DNA of 64,000 nucleotides from Clostridiales bacterium. GTDB lineage: Bacteria > Bacillota > Clostridia > Oscillospirales > Oscillospiraceae. The first letter of the stretch is position 1. Each line of letters opens with the position of its first letter. Shown here one piece after another: positions 25,321-33,017 of the stretch. The position numbers were made by a program, and so were the translations under genes. Where the stretch lies: the NCBI GenBank assembly GCA_012838345.1, contig DUPK01000078.1:1-64000 (forward strand), written 5' to 3'. Below the pieces are notes generated by a model, which was given only the letters and a program-made list of their open reading frames with translations, had not been told where the DNA came from and ran no database searches.

Positions 25321-26592
25321 ATGGAGCTTAATAAAACCCCTTTTCTTAAATACGGCCTAATCGGCGAAAAGCTCGGGCATAGCTATTCAAAGCTCATACA
25401 TGAAAAGCTCGGAGGCTACGCCTACGAGCTTCGTGAGATAGGCCCCGAAAATCTGGATTTGTTCCTCTCGGAGCGTAGATTTATAGGGCTCAACGTCACA
25501 ATTCCTTACAAGAAAGCAGTAATCCCACACTGCAACGAGCTGAGCGACCAGGCTAAGCGCATAGGCAGCGTAAACACCCTGAAAGTGCGCGCCGACGGCT
25601 CTCTTTACGGCCACAACACCGACTACGACGGCTTTGTCTACGCAGTTAAGTCGGCGGGCATCTCATTTTCCGGCAAAAAGGTCCTCATTCTGGGGAGCGG
25701 CGGAACCTCCCTCACGGTCAGGTCGGCCGCCGAGGACATGGGCGCTGCCGAGATAATCACGGTGTCTCGCGGCGGGGAGATTAATTACGAAAACGTCTAT
25801 TCGCAGACCGGCGCCGAGATTATCGTCAACACCACGCCCGTCGGAATGTACCCGAAAACGGGCGAAGCGCCGATAGACCTTGCCCGCTTCCCCGCCCTTT
25901 CAGGTGTCGTGGACGTAATATACAATCCGCTCTACACAGCACTCCTTTTGCAGGCGAGAAAGCTCGGCATCCCCCACACCTGCGGGCTTCCCATGCTGGT
26001 TGCTCAGGCAAAGGCCGCCGCAGAGCTTTTTCTGTCGAGGCCGATATCGGATAGCGAAGTGGAGCGTATCTGCCGGGAAATCATGGGAGAAATCACAAAC
26101 ATAGTTCTCATCGGTATGCCTGGCAGCGGCAAAACCACGATTGGGAAGAAGCTGGCGCTGATTCTAAACAAAAAATTTACCGACACCGACGACCGGACGG
26201 TCGAGCGGGCCGGTATGAGCATACCCGATATTTTTGAAAAGTACGGCGAGGCACATTTCAGGGATTTGGAGACGGAAGTCATTCGGGAAATCGGCAGGCA
26301 GACGGGTCTTGTGATAGCAACCGGCGGCGGCGCCGTTATCAGAGAGGAAAACCGCGACGCGCTGAGGCAAAATGGTCGCATCTACTATGTCACGCGCGAC
26401 ATCGGCGCTCTCAGCACCGAAAACCGCCCCTTATCAAGCTCGCTAGACGCGCTTTACGAGCTTGATAAGGCGCGCAGGCCGCTTTACACTTCCTTTAGCG
26501 ACGTGACGATTTCCAACAATGACAGCATTGAAGCCGCTGTCAAGGCAATCGCGGAGGATTTTTATGAGAATTTTGGTAATAAACGGCCCTAA
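25321..26592 (+). CDS. aroE-aroK: fused shikimate dehydrogenase-shikimate kinase
   Basis: One 423-aa chain carries two consecutive shikimate-pathway enzymes. Residues about 1-258 are AroE: substrate motif GHSYSKLIH, VTIPYKKAV with the catalytic lysine, GSVNT, NTDYDGF with the catalytic aspartate, nucleotide loop GSGGTS (non-standard third and fourth residues), NTTPVGM and GLPMLVAQA. Residues about 259-423 are AroK: Walker A GMPGSGKTT, DTDD, FRDLE, ATGGGAV and a lid with RPLS. Dehydroshikimate is thus reduced and phosphorylated on one polypeptide. The next gene, aroQ, overlaps its 3' end by 29 bases and supplies the preceding step. Confidence 0.95.
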   Translation: MELNKTPFLKYGLIGEKLGHSYSKLIHEKLGGYAYELREIGPENLDLFLSERRFIGLNVTIPYKKAVIPHCNELSDQAKRIGSVNTLKVRADGSLYGHNTDYDGFVYAVKSAGISFSGKKVLILGSGGTSLTVRSAAEDMGAAEIITVSRGGEINYENVYSQTGAEIIVNTTPVGMYPKTGEAPIDLARFPALSGVVDVIYNPLYTALLLQARKLGIPHTCGLPMLVAQAKAAAELFLSRPISDSEVERICREIMGEITNIVLIGMPGSGKTTIGKKLALILNKKFTDTDDRTVERAGMSIPDIFEKYGEAHFRDLETEVIREIGRQTGLVIATGGGAVIREENRDALRQNGRIYYVTRDIGALSTENRPLSSSLDALYELDKARRPLYTSFSDVTISNNDSIEAAVKAIAEDFYENFGNKRP

Positions 26593-27004
26593 CCTGAACA
26601 TGTTAGGGATAAGGGAGCCTGAAATATACGGCTCTCAAACCTATGAGGACCTTGTGAGTTTTGTAAAGGATGTCTGCCGCGAGCAGAACATTGAGGTTGA
26701 ATTCTTTCAGTCGAACCATGAAGGCGCCATTGTGGACGCCATACAGGCGGCATACGGAAAATTTGACGGGATTGTCATAAACCCGGCCGCCTATACCCAC
26801 ACCAGCATAGCGATTCTGGACGCGCTCAAAACAGTAAACATCCCGGCAGTAGAGGTGCATCTGAGCGACATTTACAAGCGGGAAAATTTCAGGCATATTT
26901 CGTATGTGGCCCCTGCCTGTATAAAGACCTTCTACGGTTTTGGCTTTGAGGGCTACCGTCTGGCCGTGCTCTCGATAAAGGAGTACCTTGAAAAGGGCGC
27001 CTAG
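26564..27004 (+). CDS. aroQ: 3-dehydroquinate dehydratase, type II
   Basis: A 146-aa type II dehydroquinase that makes 3-dehydroshikimate. The N-terminus ILVINGPNLNMLG, the catalytic loop with Arg and Tyr (REPEIYG), SNHEGAIVD, the NPAAYTHTS segment with the catalytic histidine and the VEVHLSDIYKRE motif are all present. The start ATG at 26564 lies inside aroE-aroK with GGAGG seven bases upstream; an upstream frame to 26519 is spurious. Its TAG stop shares the palindrome CTAG with the stop of the sigma-factor fragment on the other strand, so the two genes meet tail to tail. Confidence 0.96.
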   Translation: MRILVINGPNLNMLGIREPEIYGSQTYEDLVSFVKDVCREQNIEVEFFQSNHEGAIVDAIQAAYGKFDGIVINPAAYTHTSIAILDALKTVNIPAVEVHLSDIYKRENFRHISYVAPACIKTFYGFGFEGYRLAVLSIKEYLEKGA

Positions 27005-27078
27005 CAGGTTTTGTCGCCAAGTTCGGCCTTGAGCTTCTCAAGCGCTCTCTTTTCAATTCGCGATACATATGGTATCGC
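27001..27078 (-). pseudogene. sigK: 3' fragment of a sigK-like sporulation sigma factor
   Basis: On the minus strand 26 codons read AIPYVSRIEKRALEKLK followed by AELGDKTC and a stop. YVSRIEKRAL is the end of the region 4.2 helix and start of the tail of the mother-cell sigma factor SigK (usually SYVSRIEKRAL). An in-frame TAA stands right before these codons and no start is present, so only the last part of the gene is here. The break falls at the YV codons, inside a 19-bp dyad, and a serine recombinase gene lies 53 bases away on the same strand. I read it as the 3' half of a sigK gene interrupted by a mobile element; whether it can be rejoined is unknown. Confidence 0.72.
27060..27078. repeat. 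dyad at the sigK junction, candidate attachment site
   Basis: GCGATAC, five bases ATATG, GTATCGC forms a perfect 7-bp dyad. One arm lies in sigK coding sequence, the other in sequence that departs from sigK, so the centre (27067-27071) is the probable crossover. Serine recombinase sites are short, imperfect dyads of this kind next to the recombinase gene. Confidence 0.55.
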
Positions 27079-27106
27079 TTATTGTAAGTGAATAATTACC
27101 AATTTA

Positions 27107-27127
27107 ATGCGCCCACCCGCGGCGCAT
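27107..27127 (+). terminator. terminator downstream of aroQ
   Basis: ATGCGCC / GGCGCAT stem with a 7-base loop followed by ATTTTTATT on the plus strand. On the minus strand the tail (TAAATTGG) is poorer, so it serves aroQ mainly and lies just beyond the proposed element boundary. Confidence 0.6.
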
Positions 27128-27131
27128 ATTT

Positions 27132-28721
27132 TTATTGGCTTGACTTCTCGCCGCCCTCCGGCGGGGCGAAGCGAAAGCGGATTATGAGCTCTTTATTCTC
27201 CGTAAGCTCGACTCTCTCAATCAGGCTGACCAGCACTTCCCTGCTAGCAAACGCGCTGTCTATAAATCTCTGAGCGAACTCCCCGGCCTGTGCCTCGACC
27301 GGAGCGGCGGGGCAGTCGGCGCTCTCAAGCTCCGAGAGCCTTCGCTCTAGCGCTGCGCGCTCTCCCTTGACACGAGGGTAAACCCTTTCAAAATCCCCCT
27401 CGTCCAAGACCCCGCTCAGTCTGTCCAGATAGATTTTCTCAAGTCGGGCGCTTAAACTTTCGATTTTGGCTTTCAGCTCCTTTGTATCGTTTTCAGCCCT
27501 TTGAGATTTGAGCGCTTCCCTAATGCTCCGCTCGGCTGTTGCCAGAAGCTCCTCGGGCTTTAGGTGCTCTTCGCATACCTCACGCACTTTTTTCAAGACA
27601 GCCTCCGTCACCGTCTTTTCCTTAATCGAGTGACAGGTGCAGACCCCTGATTTTGTATAGCGCTGATATGTCCTGCAAACAAAGTAGAGGCAGTCCTCGC
27701 CCTTTGAGTTTTTGCGGTTTATGACTCCAAGCGGATAAGTACACTCGTGGCAGTGTATTAGGCCTTTGAGCAGGAAGTCGTACCGGCGTAGGCGCGTTCT
27801 CCTGCGGCTTTTAAGGAGCGACTGTACCTTATAAAAAGTATCCTTATCAATAATCGGCTCGTGCGTACCCTCTACCACCACCCAGTTTTCCCTGGCCTGC
27901 CTTATGCTCTTTTTGGATTTGTAGCTTATCTTCATGCTCCTGCCCTGGACCATATTTCCGATGTAAATCTCGTTTTGCAGCATATCGGAGATTCTCTCGC
28001 CGCTCCAGAGGCCAGCATAGGGCCCCGTGCGCCCCTGCTTCAGTCCCGCATAAGCCGCTGGCGTCGGTATTTTCTCTTCGTTTAGCCTAACTGCAATCTG
28101 ATGGCAGCTCATCCCCTCAAGGGCCAGATTGAAAATGCGCCGCACCAGAGGGGCCGCATTTTCGTCGACAATGATTTTGTTTTTATCGCCAGGATGCTTT
28201 TTGTAGCCGAACAGGGGCTTTCCGCCGATAAACAGGCCCTTTCGCTGCTTGTCACGCTTTACGCTCTTTATCTTCTTGGAGATGTCCCTGGCGTACATGT
28301 CGTTCATTATGGCGCGAAAGGGCGTAATGTCGTTTGCGCTGCTCTCGACGCCGGTGTCTATTCCGTCGAGAACCGATATGTACCTCACCCGGTTTTCGGG
28401 GAAATAGCGCTCCATGAAGTGTCCGGTCATTATGTAGTCGCGCCCTAAGCGGGATAAATCCTTTGTTATGACCATGTTGATTGCCTTTGTCTCAATATCG
28501 GCAATCATGCGTTTGAAGGCTGGCCTGTCGAAATTCGTGCCCGACCAGCCGTCGTCGATGTATGTGTCGTATACAGTGAGCTTGTTTTCATGTGCAAAGC
28601 GGCGCAGTAGCGATATTTGGTTGCTTATGCTCTCCGATGGCCCTTCATTTTCGTCCTCCTTTGATAGCCTTATGTACAGCCCCGCGCGGTACTCCTCGGG
28701 ATTACTTATATTCAGGTACAT
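27132..28721 (-). CDS. large serine recombinase (SpoIVCA-like)
   Basis: A 529-aa site-specific recombinase of the large serine family. Resolvase domain: catalytic Ser20 in YIRLSKED, DDGWSGTNFDRPAF, and arginines in DLSRLGRD; then a recombinase DNA-binding domain (about 185-290) with IPTP and the WVVVEGTHEPII segment, a zinc ribbon with CHEC and later cysteines (about 315-355) and a coiled coil (about 395-460). Length resembles SpoIVCA of Bacillus (about 500 aa), which excises the skin element from sigK. Its stop is 53 bases from a sigK-like fragment and dyad site. It is preceded by a 66-codon gene that overlaps its start by 20 bases. No other phage genes surround it. Confidence 0.95.
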   Translation of the reverse strand: MYLNISNPEEYRAGLYIRLSKEDENEGPSESISNQISLLRRFAHENKLTVYDTYIDDGWSGTNFDRPAFKRMIADIETKAINMVITKDLSRLGRDYIMTGHFMERYFPENRVRYISVLDGIDTGVESSANDITPFRAIMNDMYARDISKKIKSVKRDKQRKGLFIGGKPLFGYKKHPGDKNKIIVDENAAPLVRRIFNLALEGMSCHQIAVRLNEEKIPTPAAYAGLKQGRTGPYAGLWSGERISDMLQNEIYIGNMVQGRSMKISYKSKKSIRQARENWVVVEGTHEPIIDKDTFYKVQSLLKSRRRTRLRRYDFLLKGLIHCHECTYPLGVINRKNSKGEDCLYFVCRTYQRYTKSGVCTCHSIKEKTVTEAVLKKVREVCEEHLKPEELLATAERSIREALKSQRAENDTKELKAKIESLSARLEKIYLDRLSGVLDEGDFERVYPRVKGERAALERRLSELESADCPAAPVEAQAGEFAQRFIDSAFASREVLVSLIERVELTENKELIIRFRFAPPEGGEKSSQ

Positions 28722-28902
28722 TTCGCTCCTCCGCGCTCTCTCCTACCGGCGATCTATCTGGGACAAACGGCGAGGATACCTCTTGTACGCTTTGCCCAAG
28801 CTCCCTTTGAAGATATAAGCGAAATGAGCGGACAAGCAAATCCCGCACATGCTCCGCTCCTTCTGAAAATAGGCATGTTACGCAAATCTCTGGTTTACTC
28901 AT
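28702..28902 (-). CDS. small protein encoded with the recombinase
   Basis: A 66-aa frame overlapping the recombinase start by 20 bases. Its first 40 residues (KPEICVTCLFSEGAEHV, then LLVRSFRLYLQREL) look like a compact conserved unit; the last 25 residues lie over the recombinase start region and are low in structure. AAGG precedes the ATG by five bases. Short proteins of this kind often precede serine recombinase genes in Clostridia; some recombinases need a small directionality factor, and this is a candidate, but I cannot assign a function. Confidence 0.6.
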   Translation of the reverse strand: MSKPEICVTCLFSEGAEHVRDLLVRSFRLYLQRELGQSVQEVSSPFVPDRSPVGESAEERNVPEYK

Positions 28903-29145
28903 ATGTGCCTTACACCCCCTTTTTGCATCGTTAAAAGATATGCAAAACTCCGGGGCTTTTGCCTGTCCTTAAAAAATGGGTAAATCACATATATTTTGAA
29001 GGCAAAAACCGGTGGACTCGTATGGCCCCTTATGTATAGCAATAAATTCGGCTTGAGCAAATATGCGCAAGCTTCGAATTAAAAGAAATACGCAGCATAT
29101 ATCGCGGCTTAAGGGAAACAATAAGCACTGAATAATGTAATATGA

Positions 29146-29316
29146 GATTCCGGAGGTTTATTTAATAGGATACGCATCGCGACAGGAAAAGCGCTCGAAG
29201 CCATAGATAAAGGTTCAAAGGCGGCAATCAGGCTGCAAGCCTTTGGCTTTCGCTGCGCCGAGCTAAAAGGTCTTATTGAGCTAAAACTTGGATGTGTACA
29301 GAGGTTAAATGTATGA
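29146..29316 (+). pseudogene. possible remnant of a small coding gene
   Basis: An open frame of 56 codons ends with TGA inside an ATGA shared with the lipoprotein start. It reads like protein (GLFNRIRIATGKALEAIDKG near its beginning, then a hydrophobic helix) and follows a GGAGG at 29152-29156, yet has no ATG, GTG or TTG. A start-codon loss by a small deletion is one explanation; it loosely resembles the N-terminus of small zinc-ribbon membrane proteins. The rest of 28903-29312 shows no other gene. Confidence 0.3.
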
Positions 29317-30206
29317 AAAATCTGGCTTGCTTCATTCTCGCTTTATTGATTTATCTGGTTTTCACAGCCTGCGGGGCGCCGGCGCCCGCAAACACCGAGG
29401 GCCCGCCGGCTGCCACACCCACGCCGCAGCAGACTGCACAGCCTACAGCAGCGCCCAAAGGAGAACCCGCCATTGAAAGTACCGTCATATACGACGAAGG
29501 CGGCGTTAAGGTCACGGCCAAATCGCTGTCATTAAACGGCCTTCTCGGGCCTGAGTTGGACGTCCTCATTGAAAATAACACTGACAAAAATCTCACAATA
29601 CAGGCGCAAAATGTCTCCGTAAATGACTTCATGATAAGTACGATTTTCTCGTCAGACGTCCCCTCCGGCAAAAAGGCAAACGACGCAATCGTGTTTGAAA
29701 GCTGGAGTTTGGAGGCGTCAAAGGTTGATAAAATAGCCGGCATCGAGCTTTACCTCAGTATTTTTGAAACTGACAGCCTGGACGACTACGCAATATCCGA
29801 TAAGATAACCATCCAGACTTCCGTTGCTGACAGCCACACCCAGCAGGTGGACCGCTCGGGAAAAACGGTGCTTGACGAGGGCGGCATCACAATCATCTGC
29901 AAAGGCATAGACCATGAGGGCTTTCTCGGCCCCGAGATTGTGTTCCTAATCGAGAACAATTCTGAATATGATATAACCGTCCAGGCGGGTTCTTTCTCCG
30001 CAAACGGCTTTTCAATCGACCCCGTGTTCTCAAGCGATGTTTTAAGCGGGAAGAGAATCGTCGACTCCATGACTGTTTTGCAAAGCGATATGGAGGACAA
30101 TGAAATAGAGACTATCTCGGAGATTGAGTTCAGCCTTATTATTTTCGACGCCGATACGTTTGAAGATATTATAAAATCAGAGCCGGTAACCTTGGAATTT
30201 GAATAG
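29313..30206 (+). CDS. lipoprotein with two tandem repeated domains
   Basis: A secreted lipoprotein of 297 aa: signal peptide, lipobox FTAC (about 19), a Pro/Thr/Ala-rich tether, and two homologous domains of about 110 residues. Each begins DEGG(V/I) and contains GLLGPELDVLIENN or GFLGPEIVFLIENN, a 'FSSDV.SGK' segment and a final strand with LxIF(E/D)(T/A)D. The duplication is clear by eye. I do not recognise a function; cell-surface binding or stress sensing is possible. The ATG at 29313 is preceded by AGAGG; another in-frame start (29292) has no ribosome site. A terminator follows. Confidence 0.8.
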   Translation: MKNLACFILALLIYLVFTACGAPAPANTEGPPAATPTPQQTAQPTAAPKGEPAIESTVIYDEGGVKVTAKSLSLNGLLGPELDVLIENNTDKNLTIQAQNVSVNDFMISTIFSSDVPSGKKANDAIVFESWSLEASKVDKIAGIELYLSIFETDSLDDYAISDKITIQTSVADSHTQQVDRSGKTVLDEGGITIICKGIDHEGFLGPEIVFLIENNSEYDITVQAGSFSANGFSIDPVFSSDVLSGKRIVDSMTVLQSDMEDNEIETISEIEFSLIIFDADTFEDIIKSEPVTLEFE

Positions 30207-30240
30207 CAGTTTTATAGTTATATACTCCCCGCCAAAATGC

Positions 30241-30283
30241 AAAAAGCCCCGTAGAGCCGCGACAAAGCGGCCTCCGGGGTTTG
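30241..30283 (+). terminator. terminator after the duplicated lipoprotein
   Basis: AAGCCCCG with GAG and CGC segments pairs to GCG, CTC and CGGGGTT around GACAAA; a short T stretch follows. The stem has a small internal mismatch. Confidence 0.65.
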
Positions 30284-30376
30284 ATATTCGCATTGTCAAG
30301 AGAACGTTCCGGTGATTTTCAGCTATTGGCAAGCGCCTTATCCTTGCTCGAGGCTTCTTTTCATTGCCCATAGGAT

Positions 30377-30409
30377 AAAACAAAAAGGCGAGCCCAATAA
30401 GGGCTCACC
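30377..30409 (-). terminator. terminator of tRNA-Pro(CGG)
   Basis: GGTGAGCCC / GGGCTCGCC stem (one T-G pair) with a 5-base loop, followed on the minus strand by TTTTTGTTTT, two bases beyond the tRNA 3' end. Confidence 0.9.
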
Positions 30410-30411
30410 TA

Positions 30412-30488
30412 TGGTCGGAGTGTCGGGACTTGAACCCGAGGCCTCTTGGTCCCGAACCAAGCGCGATACCAAACTTCGCCACACCCCG
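30412..30488 (-). tRNA. tRNA-Pro(CGG)
   Basis: Minus-strand tRNA: acceptor CGGGGTG / CACTCCG, anticodon stem CTTGG / CCAAG around loop TTCGGGA (anticodon CGG), T-arm GGTTCAAGTCC and encoded CCA at 30412-30414. It reads proline CCG. Its body is very similar to tRNA-Pro(GGG) at 665-742. Confidence 0.93.
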
Positions 30489-30541
30489 ATACGTACTTAT
30501 GAGGACAAAACCTAGTGTTATCAATGCCTTGCGGTAGTGTT

Positions 30542-30607
30542 GTCGGATTGCGTCGGATTGTGTACGCTGTTCCGTGGGTACTCGCGTGGGTACTTGCGGT
30601 GGGTACT
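30542..30607. repeat. short tandem repeats upstream of tRNA-Pro(CGG)
   Basis: GTCGGATTG occurs twice (30542, 30552) and GTGGGTACT three times (30574, 30586, 30599), spaced 10, 12 and 13 bases. They lie in the leader between the tRNA and its putative promoter. Confidence 0.6.
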
Positions 30608-30703
30608 CGTCACGTTAAACTATTAACCGCTTTAAGCTGTTCGGACAAAGGCAACGTCTGGCGGCTGATTCTACATCACATCCCACCGGTGAACGTGCTA
30701 TTT

Positions 30704-30733
30704 ATACTACCACAATCTTTTGACCCGTGTCAA
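30704..30733 (-). promoter_or_regulatory. putative promoter of tRNA-Pro(CGG)
   Basis: Minus-strand TTGACA (30728-30733), 18-base spacer, TAGTAT (30704-30709). It would give a leader of about 210 bases before the tRNA. Confidence 0.55.
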
Positions 30734-30755
30734 GTGCTTTTTGGCTTCGACTTGA

Positions 30756-30908
30756 GCACCGCCGAATAAGGCTCTTAGGATAAAAAATTATGAGAGAACA
30801 AGCAAACAACTGAACATATTTTGCATAGATTGCGGCGGCATTAGCATCGGGGAAGCCGGGCTTAACACGGGCTTCAGCTGGGACGGCGGCTATGTGGTTA
30901 TAAACTGA
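30756..30908 (+). pseudogene. possible coding remnant
   Basis: A plus-strand frame of about 50 codons with no start ends at TGA 30906-30908. Its last 30 residues (NIFCIDCGGISIGEAGLNTG, then FSWDGGYVVIN) use codons like true genes here and look protein-like. I cannot assign a family. It may be the decayed end of a gene or chance. Confidence 0.25.
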
Positions 30909-30913
30909 ATGCA

Positions 30914-30950
30914 TGAAATAAAAATGGCAGACCGGTTGGTCTGCCATTTT
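30914..30950 (-). terminator. terminator of the PucR-type regulator gene
   Basis: A 13-bp perfect stem AAAATGGCAGACC / GGTCTGCCATTTT with a 4-base loop starts two bases after the regulator stop and is followed on the minus strand by TTATTTC. It can work in both directions. Confidence 0.88.
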
Positions 30951-30951
30951 G

Positions 30952-32565
30952 CTACATTGTCCTGTCGGTAGAGTATCTCTTTAGAGCGAGCAAATCCTCA
31001 TTGATGTACTTTTCCTGGTATTCGACAACGTGCATAGAGAACAAAAGCCTCTCCTTCAACAAGGGGTCGTCGAGCTTCTGGCCTATGAGCTCCTCAATCT
31101 TATTGAGCTTGTAATACAGAGTGTTTCTATGCACATAGAGCTGTTTTGCAGTCTTTACCGTATTGCAGTCGTTTGTTAGGTAGACATAAAGCGTATCCCT
31201 CAGGTTGGTGCCATACTTCTTGTCATATCGCTCTATTGTCACAAAAGCCGGATGGCAGAGGTAAATAAGGTTTCCGTTGTGATAACCGTTGTGCGCGGGG
31301 TCGGCCAGAAGGTCAATGGTGTGGTAAATGCTGTATTCCTCGTAATGGAATATCCTGTTTTGCGGGTCCGACCTGAAGACCTTCCCCAAACGTATCGTGG
31401 CCTTTGTCTGCATATATATCGGGCGCAGCGAGGTCAGGAATTTGGAGTAGTTCCCTATCGCCATGTAGGCGTCGTAGTACTCCAGAATCTCCATCATTCT
31501 CTCCCTGTCGAAGCTCGGCTTGGCGTTGTGCCTCTGCTTTTTCGCCAGAATAAGTATGTCATTCTTATATACTGTAATGCAGCTGTTCGGGATTGCCTGC
31601 TCTATCTGGCTTATCACATAGTTCCAGGGAATCGACTTGCTGCGTTCTTCAAAGGACACCACCATGGTATGATAATACTTCGTAATGGTAAGCGCCGGCA
31701 CGAGCTTGAGCCTGTGCTCGAGCTCCTCCGGGTCGGCGAGCCTGCGCTCGATTAAGTCGGCTATCAGGACGCCTATCTCGGTGCTCGCCATATACTGGCT
31801 GGCCTTGGTGCTCAAAAAGTAGTTCTGAACATAATCGGAGAGCTCGGAAGTCAGCTCCAAGCAGTATTCGTTCTTCTCCTCTCCCTCAAGCGTTACGATA
31901 ACGCGGGCTACCAGGTTGCCGTTGTAGTATATCCGCCGTATTATGGTCCTGTTGCCGGTGAGGCGGGAGACATATTCTATCTTGGGAGCAAAGGGGTTTG
32001 TGAGCTTAGCCTCCTCGTCCAGAAGGGAGCACACGCTGTCGTATGACAAAAACCCGTTTTTAACAATCTCCTGCAATAGCGGGTCGTTAAAGCCCTCGGG
32101 CACGCAGCCGCCGAGCATTTTAAAGCCCATGTTGAGTATTACCACAGGATACCCTATCATCTCAAAGCCCTTTTCGGCCAGACCCTGTATTCCGCGCTCC
32201 GAGCGCATGGTCTCATCCAGATCCTTGACCCACTTTAAATAATTGCATAGTATCCGCTGTATTTTGTTCTGGAGGGGAAAAAGCGGCAGGGAGGTAACAA
32301 TCAGGTTTGCCCCGTCCTGCTCAAAATAGGGGTCAAGAACTTCGGAGTCCCCCGCGCTGATAAAGGTCAGGGGGCCCTTCTGCGGCAGCCTGGACAGCGC
32401 GTCTGCAACGTCCTCCGGGCTTCCAAGATAGACATACTCCGGAGTCAGCGGGGTATCCTTATCAAGCAGCATTATACCCTCAACAGTTTCCAGCCTGGTA
32501 TTAACGACGGCTTTGCGCACCAACTCATCTTTAATCGGATAAAGCAAAATGGGAAGCGTAATCAT
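30952..32565 (-). CDS. PucR/CdaR-family transcriptional regulator
   Basis: A 537-aa regulator. The C-terminal helix-turn-helix (about 470-520: TNDCNTVKTAKQLYVHRNT, then LYYKLNKIEELIG) is the PucR-type DNA-binding domain; the N-terminal third resembles a PucR sensor domain and the centre a GGDEF-like CdaR region. Proteins of this kind control purine, sugar-acid or amino-acid catabolism in response to a small ligand. ATG at 32565 follows GGAGGAGGG; a start seven codons upstream would fall on that ribosome site. It is divergent from the dehydratase operon across about 450 bases that contain an operator-like palindrome, so it is the likely regulator of that operon. Confidence 0.88.
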   Translation of the reverse strand: MITLPILLYPIKDELVRKAVVNTRLETVEGIMLLDKDTPLTPEYVYLGSPEDVADALSRLPQKGPLTFISAGDSEVLDPYFEQDGANLIVTSLPLFPLQNKIQRILCNYLKWVKDLDETMRSERGIQGLAEKGFEMIGYPVVILNMGFKMLGGCVPEGFNDPLLQEIVKNGFLSYDSVCSLLDEEAKLTNPFAPKIEYVSRLTGNRTIIRRIYYNGNLVARVIVTLEGEEKNEYCLELTSELSDYVQNYFLSTKASQYMASTEIGVLIADLIERRLADPEELEHRLKLVPALTITKYYHTMVVSFEERSKSIPWNYVISQIEQAIPNSCITVYKNDILILAKKQRHNAKPSFDRERMMEILEYYDAYMAIGNYSKFLTSLRPIYMQTKATIRLGKVFRSDPQNRIFHYEEYSIYHTIDLLADPAHNGYHNGNLIYLCHPAFVTIERYDKKYGTNLRDTLYVYLTNDCNTVKTAKQLYVHRNTLYYKLNKIEELIGQKLDDPLLKERLLFSMHVVEYQEKYINEDLLALKRYSTDRTM

Positions 32566-32732
32566 AAACGTCCCTCCTCCTTTCAAAAAAGGGCTAATTC
32601 AGCCTCGGTATAGCCCCATGCACAGCCGTCAGACAGTCGAATCCCATCCTTTGTGCACTATACACAGGCATACTATCCGCATCCAAAAAAAGGATGCTAT
32701 CTGCTTAACAATAAATTAACAAATGTAAATGG

Positions 32733-32746
32733 CCGTTGAGCAACGG
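32733..32746. promoter_or_regulatory. operator-like palindrome between pucR-type gene and operon
   Basis: CCGTTG AG CAACGG is a perfect 6-bp dyad with a two-base centre, located between two divergent units. A 9-base direct repeat GTGACATAG also occurs at 32760-32768 and 32942-32950, the second copy lying over the predicted start of transcription. Confidence 0.45.
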
Positions 32747-32907
32747 ATATGGGTTCCGTGTGACATAGCTCGATTATATCTTGATTATAACTGATTCTGC
32801 TCAGATTTCAATATCAGCGAATGGGTATTTTTATTAATAATGTCAAATAAAGATTCTTAGACATTCTGCACAGCTTCGCGTTGTTCAAATATGGTCACAC
32901 TACACGG

Positions 32908-32936
32908 TTGTGTTTTGGATATATTGCTGTTATACT
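32908..32936 (+). promoter_or_regulatory. putative promoter of the dehydratase operon
   Basis: TTGTGT (32908-32913), 17-base spacer, TATACT (32931-32936), giving a leader of about 75 bases. The remainder of the 450-base gap is AT-rich without a gene. Confidence 0.6.
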
Positions 32937-33017
32937 TAGTCGTGACATAGGTTTTTCAGTTCAGGTTTACCAAGGCAAAGGGTTAATCGGCCCCAACGAT
33001 TGGCTCTTTGTAATAAA

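Noticed and set aside
29168-29182. Second, inverted copy of the recombinase dyad (11 of 15 bases alike)
   Set aside because: The match is weak, in inverted orientation and lies in a protein-like frame; chance is a reasonable explanation. It would not support excision.
30702-30947. Minus-strand 81-codon frame near tRNA-Pro(CGG)
   Set aside because: It covers the tRNA promoter and the regulator's terminator and has no ribosome site; the opposite strand shows a more protein-like reading.
33000-33017. TTG start 18 bases upstream of the first dehydratase gene
   Set aside because: No better ribosome site than the ATG at 33018; left as an alternative only.
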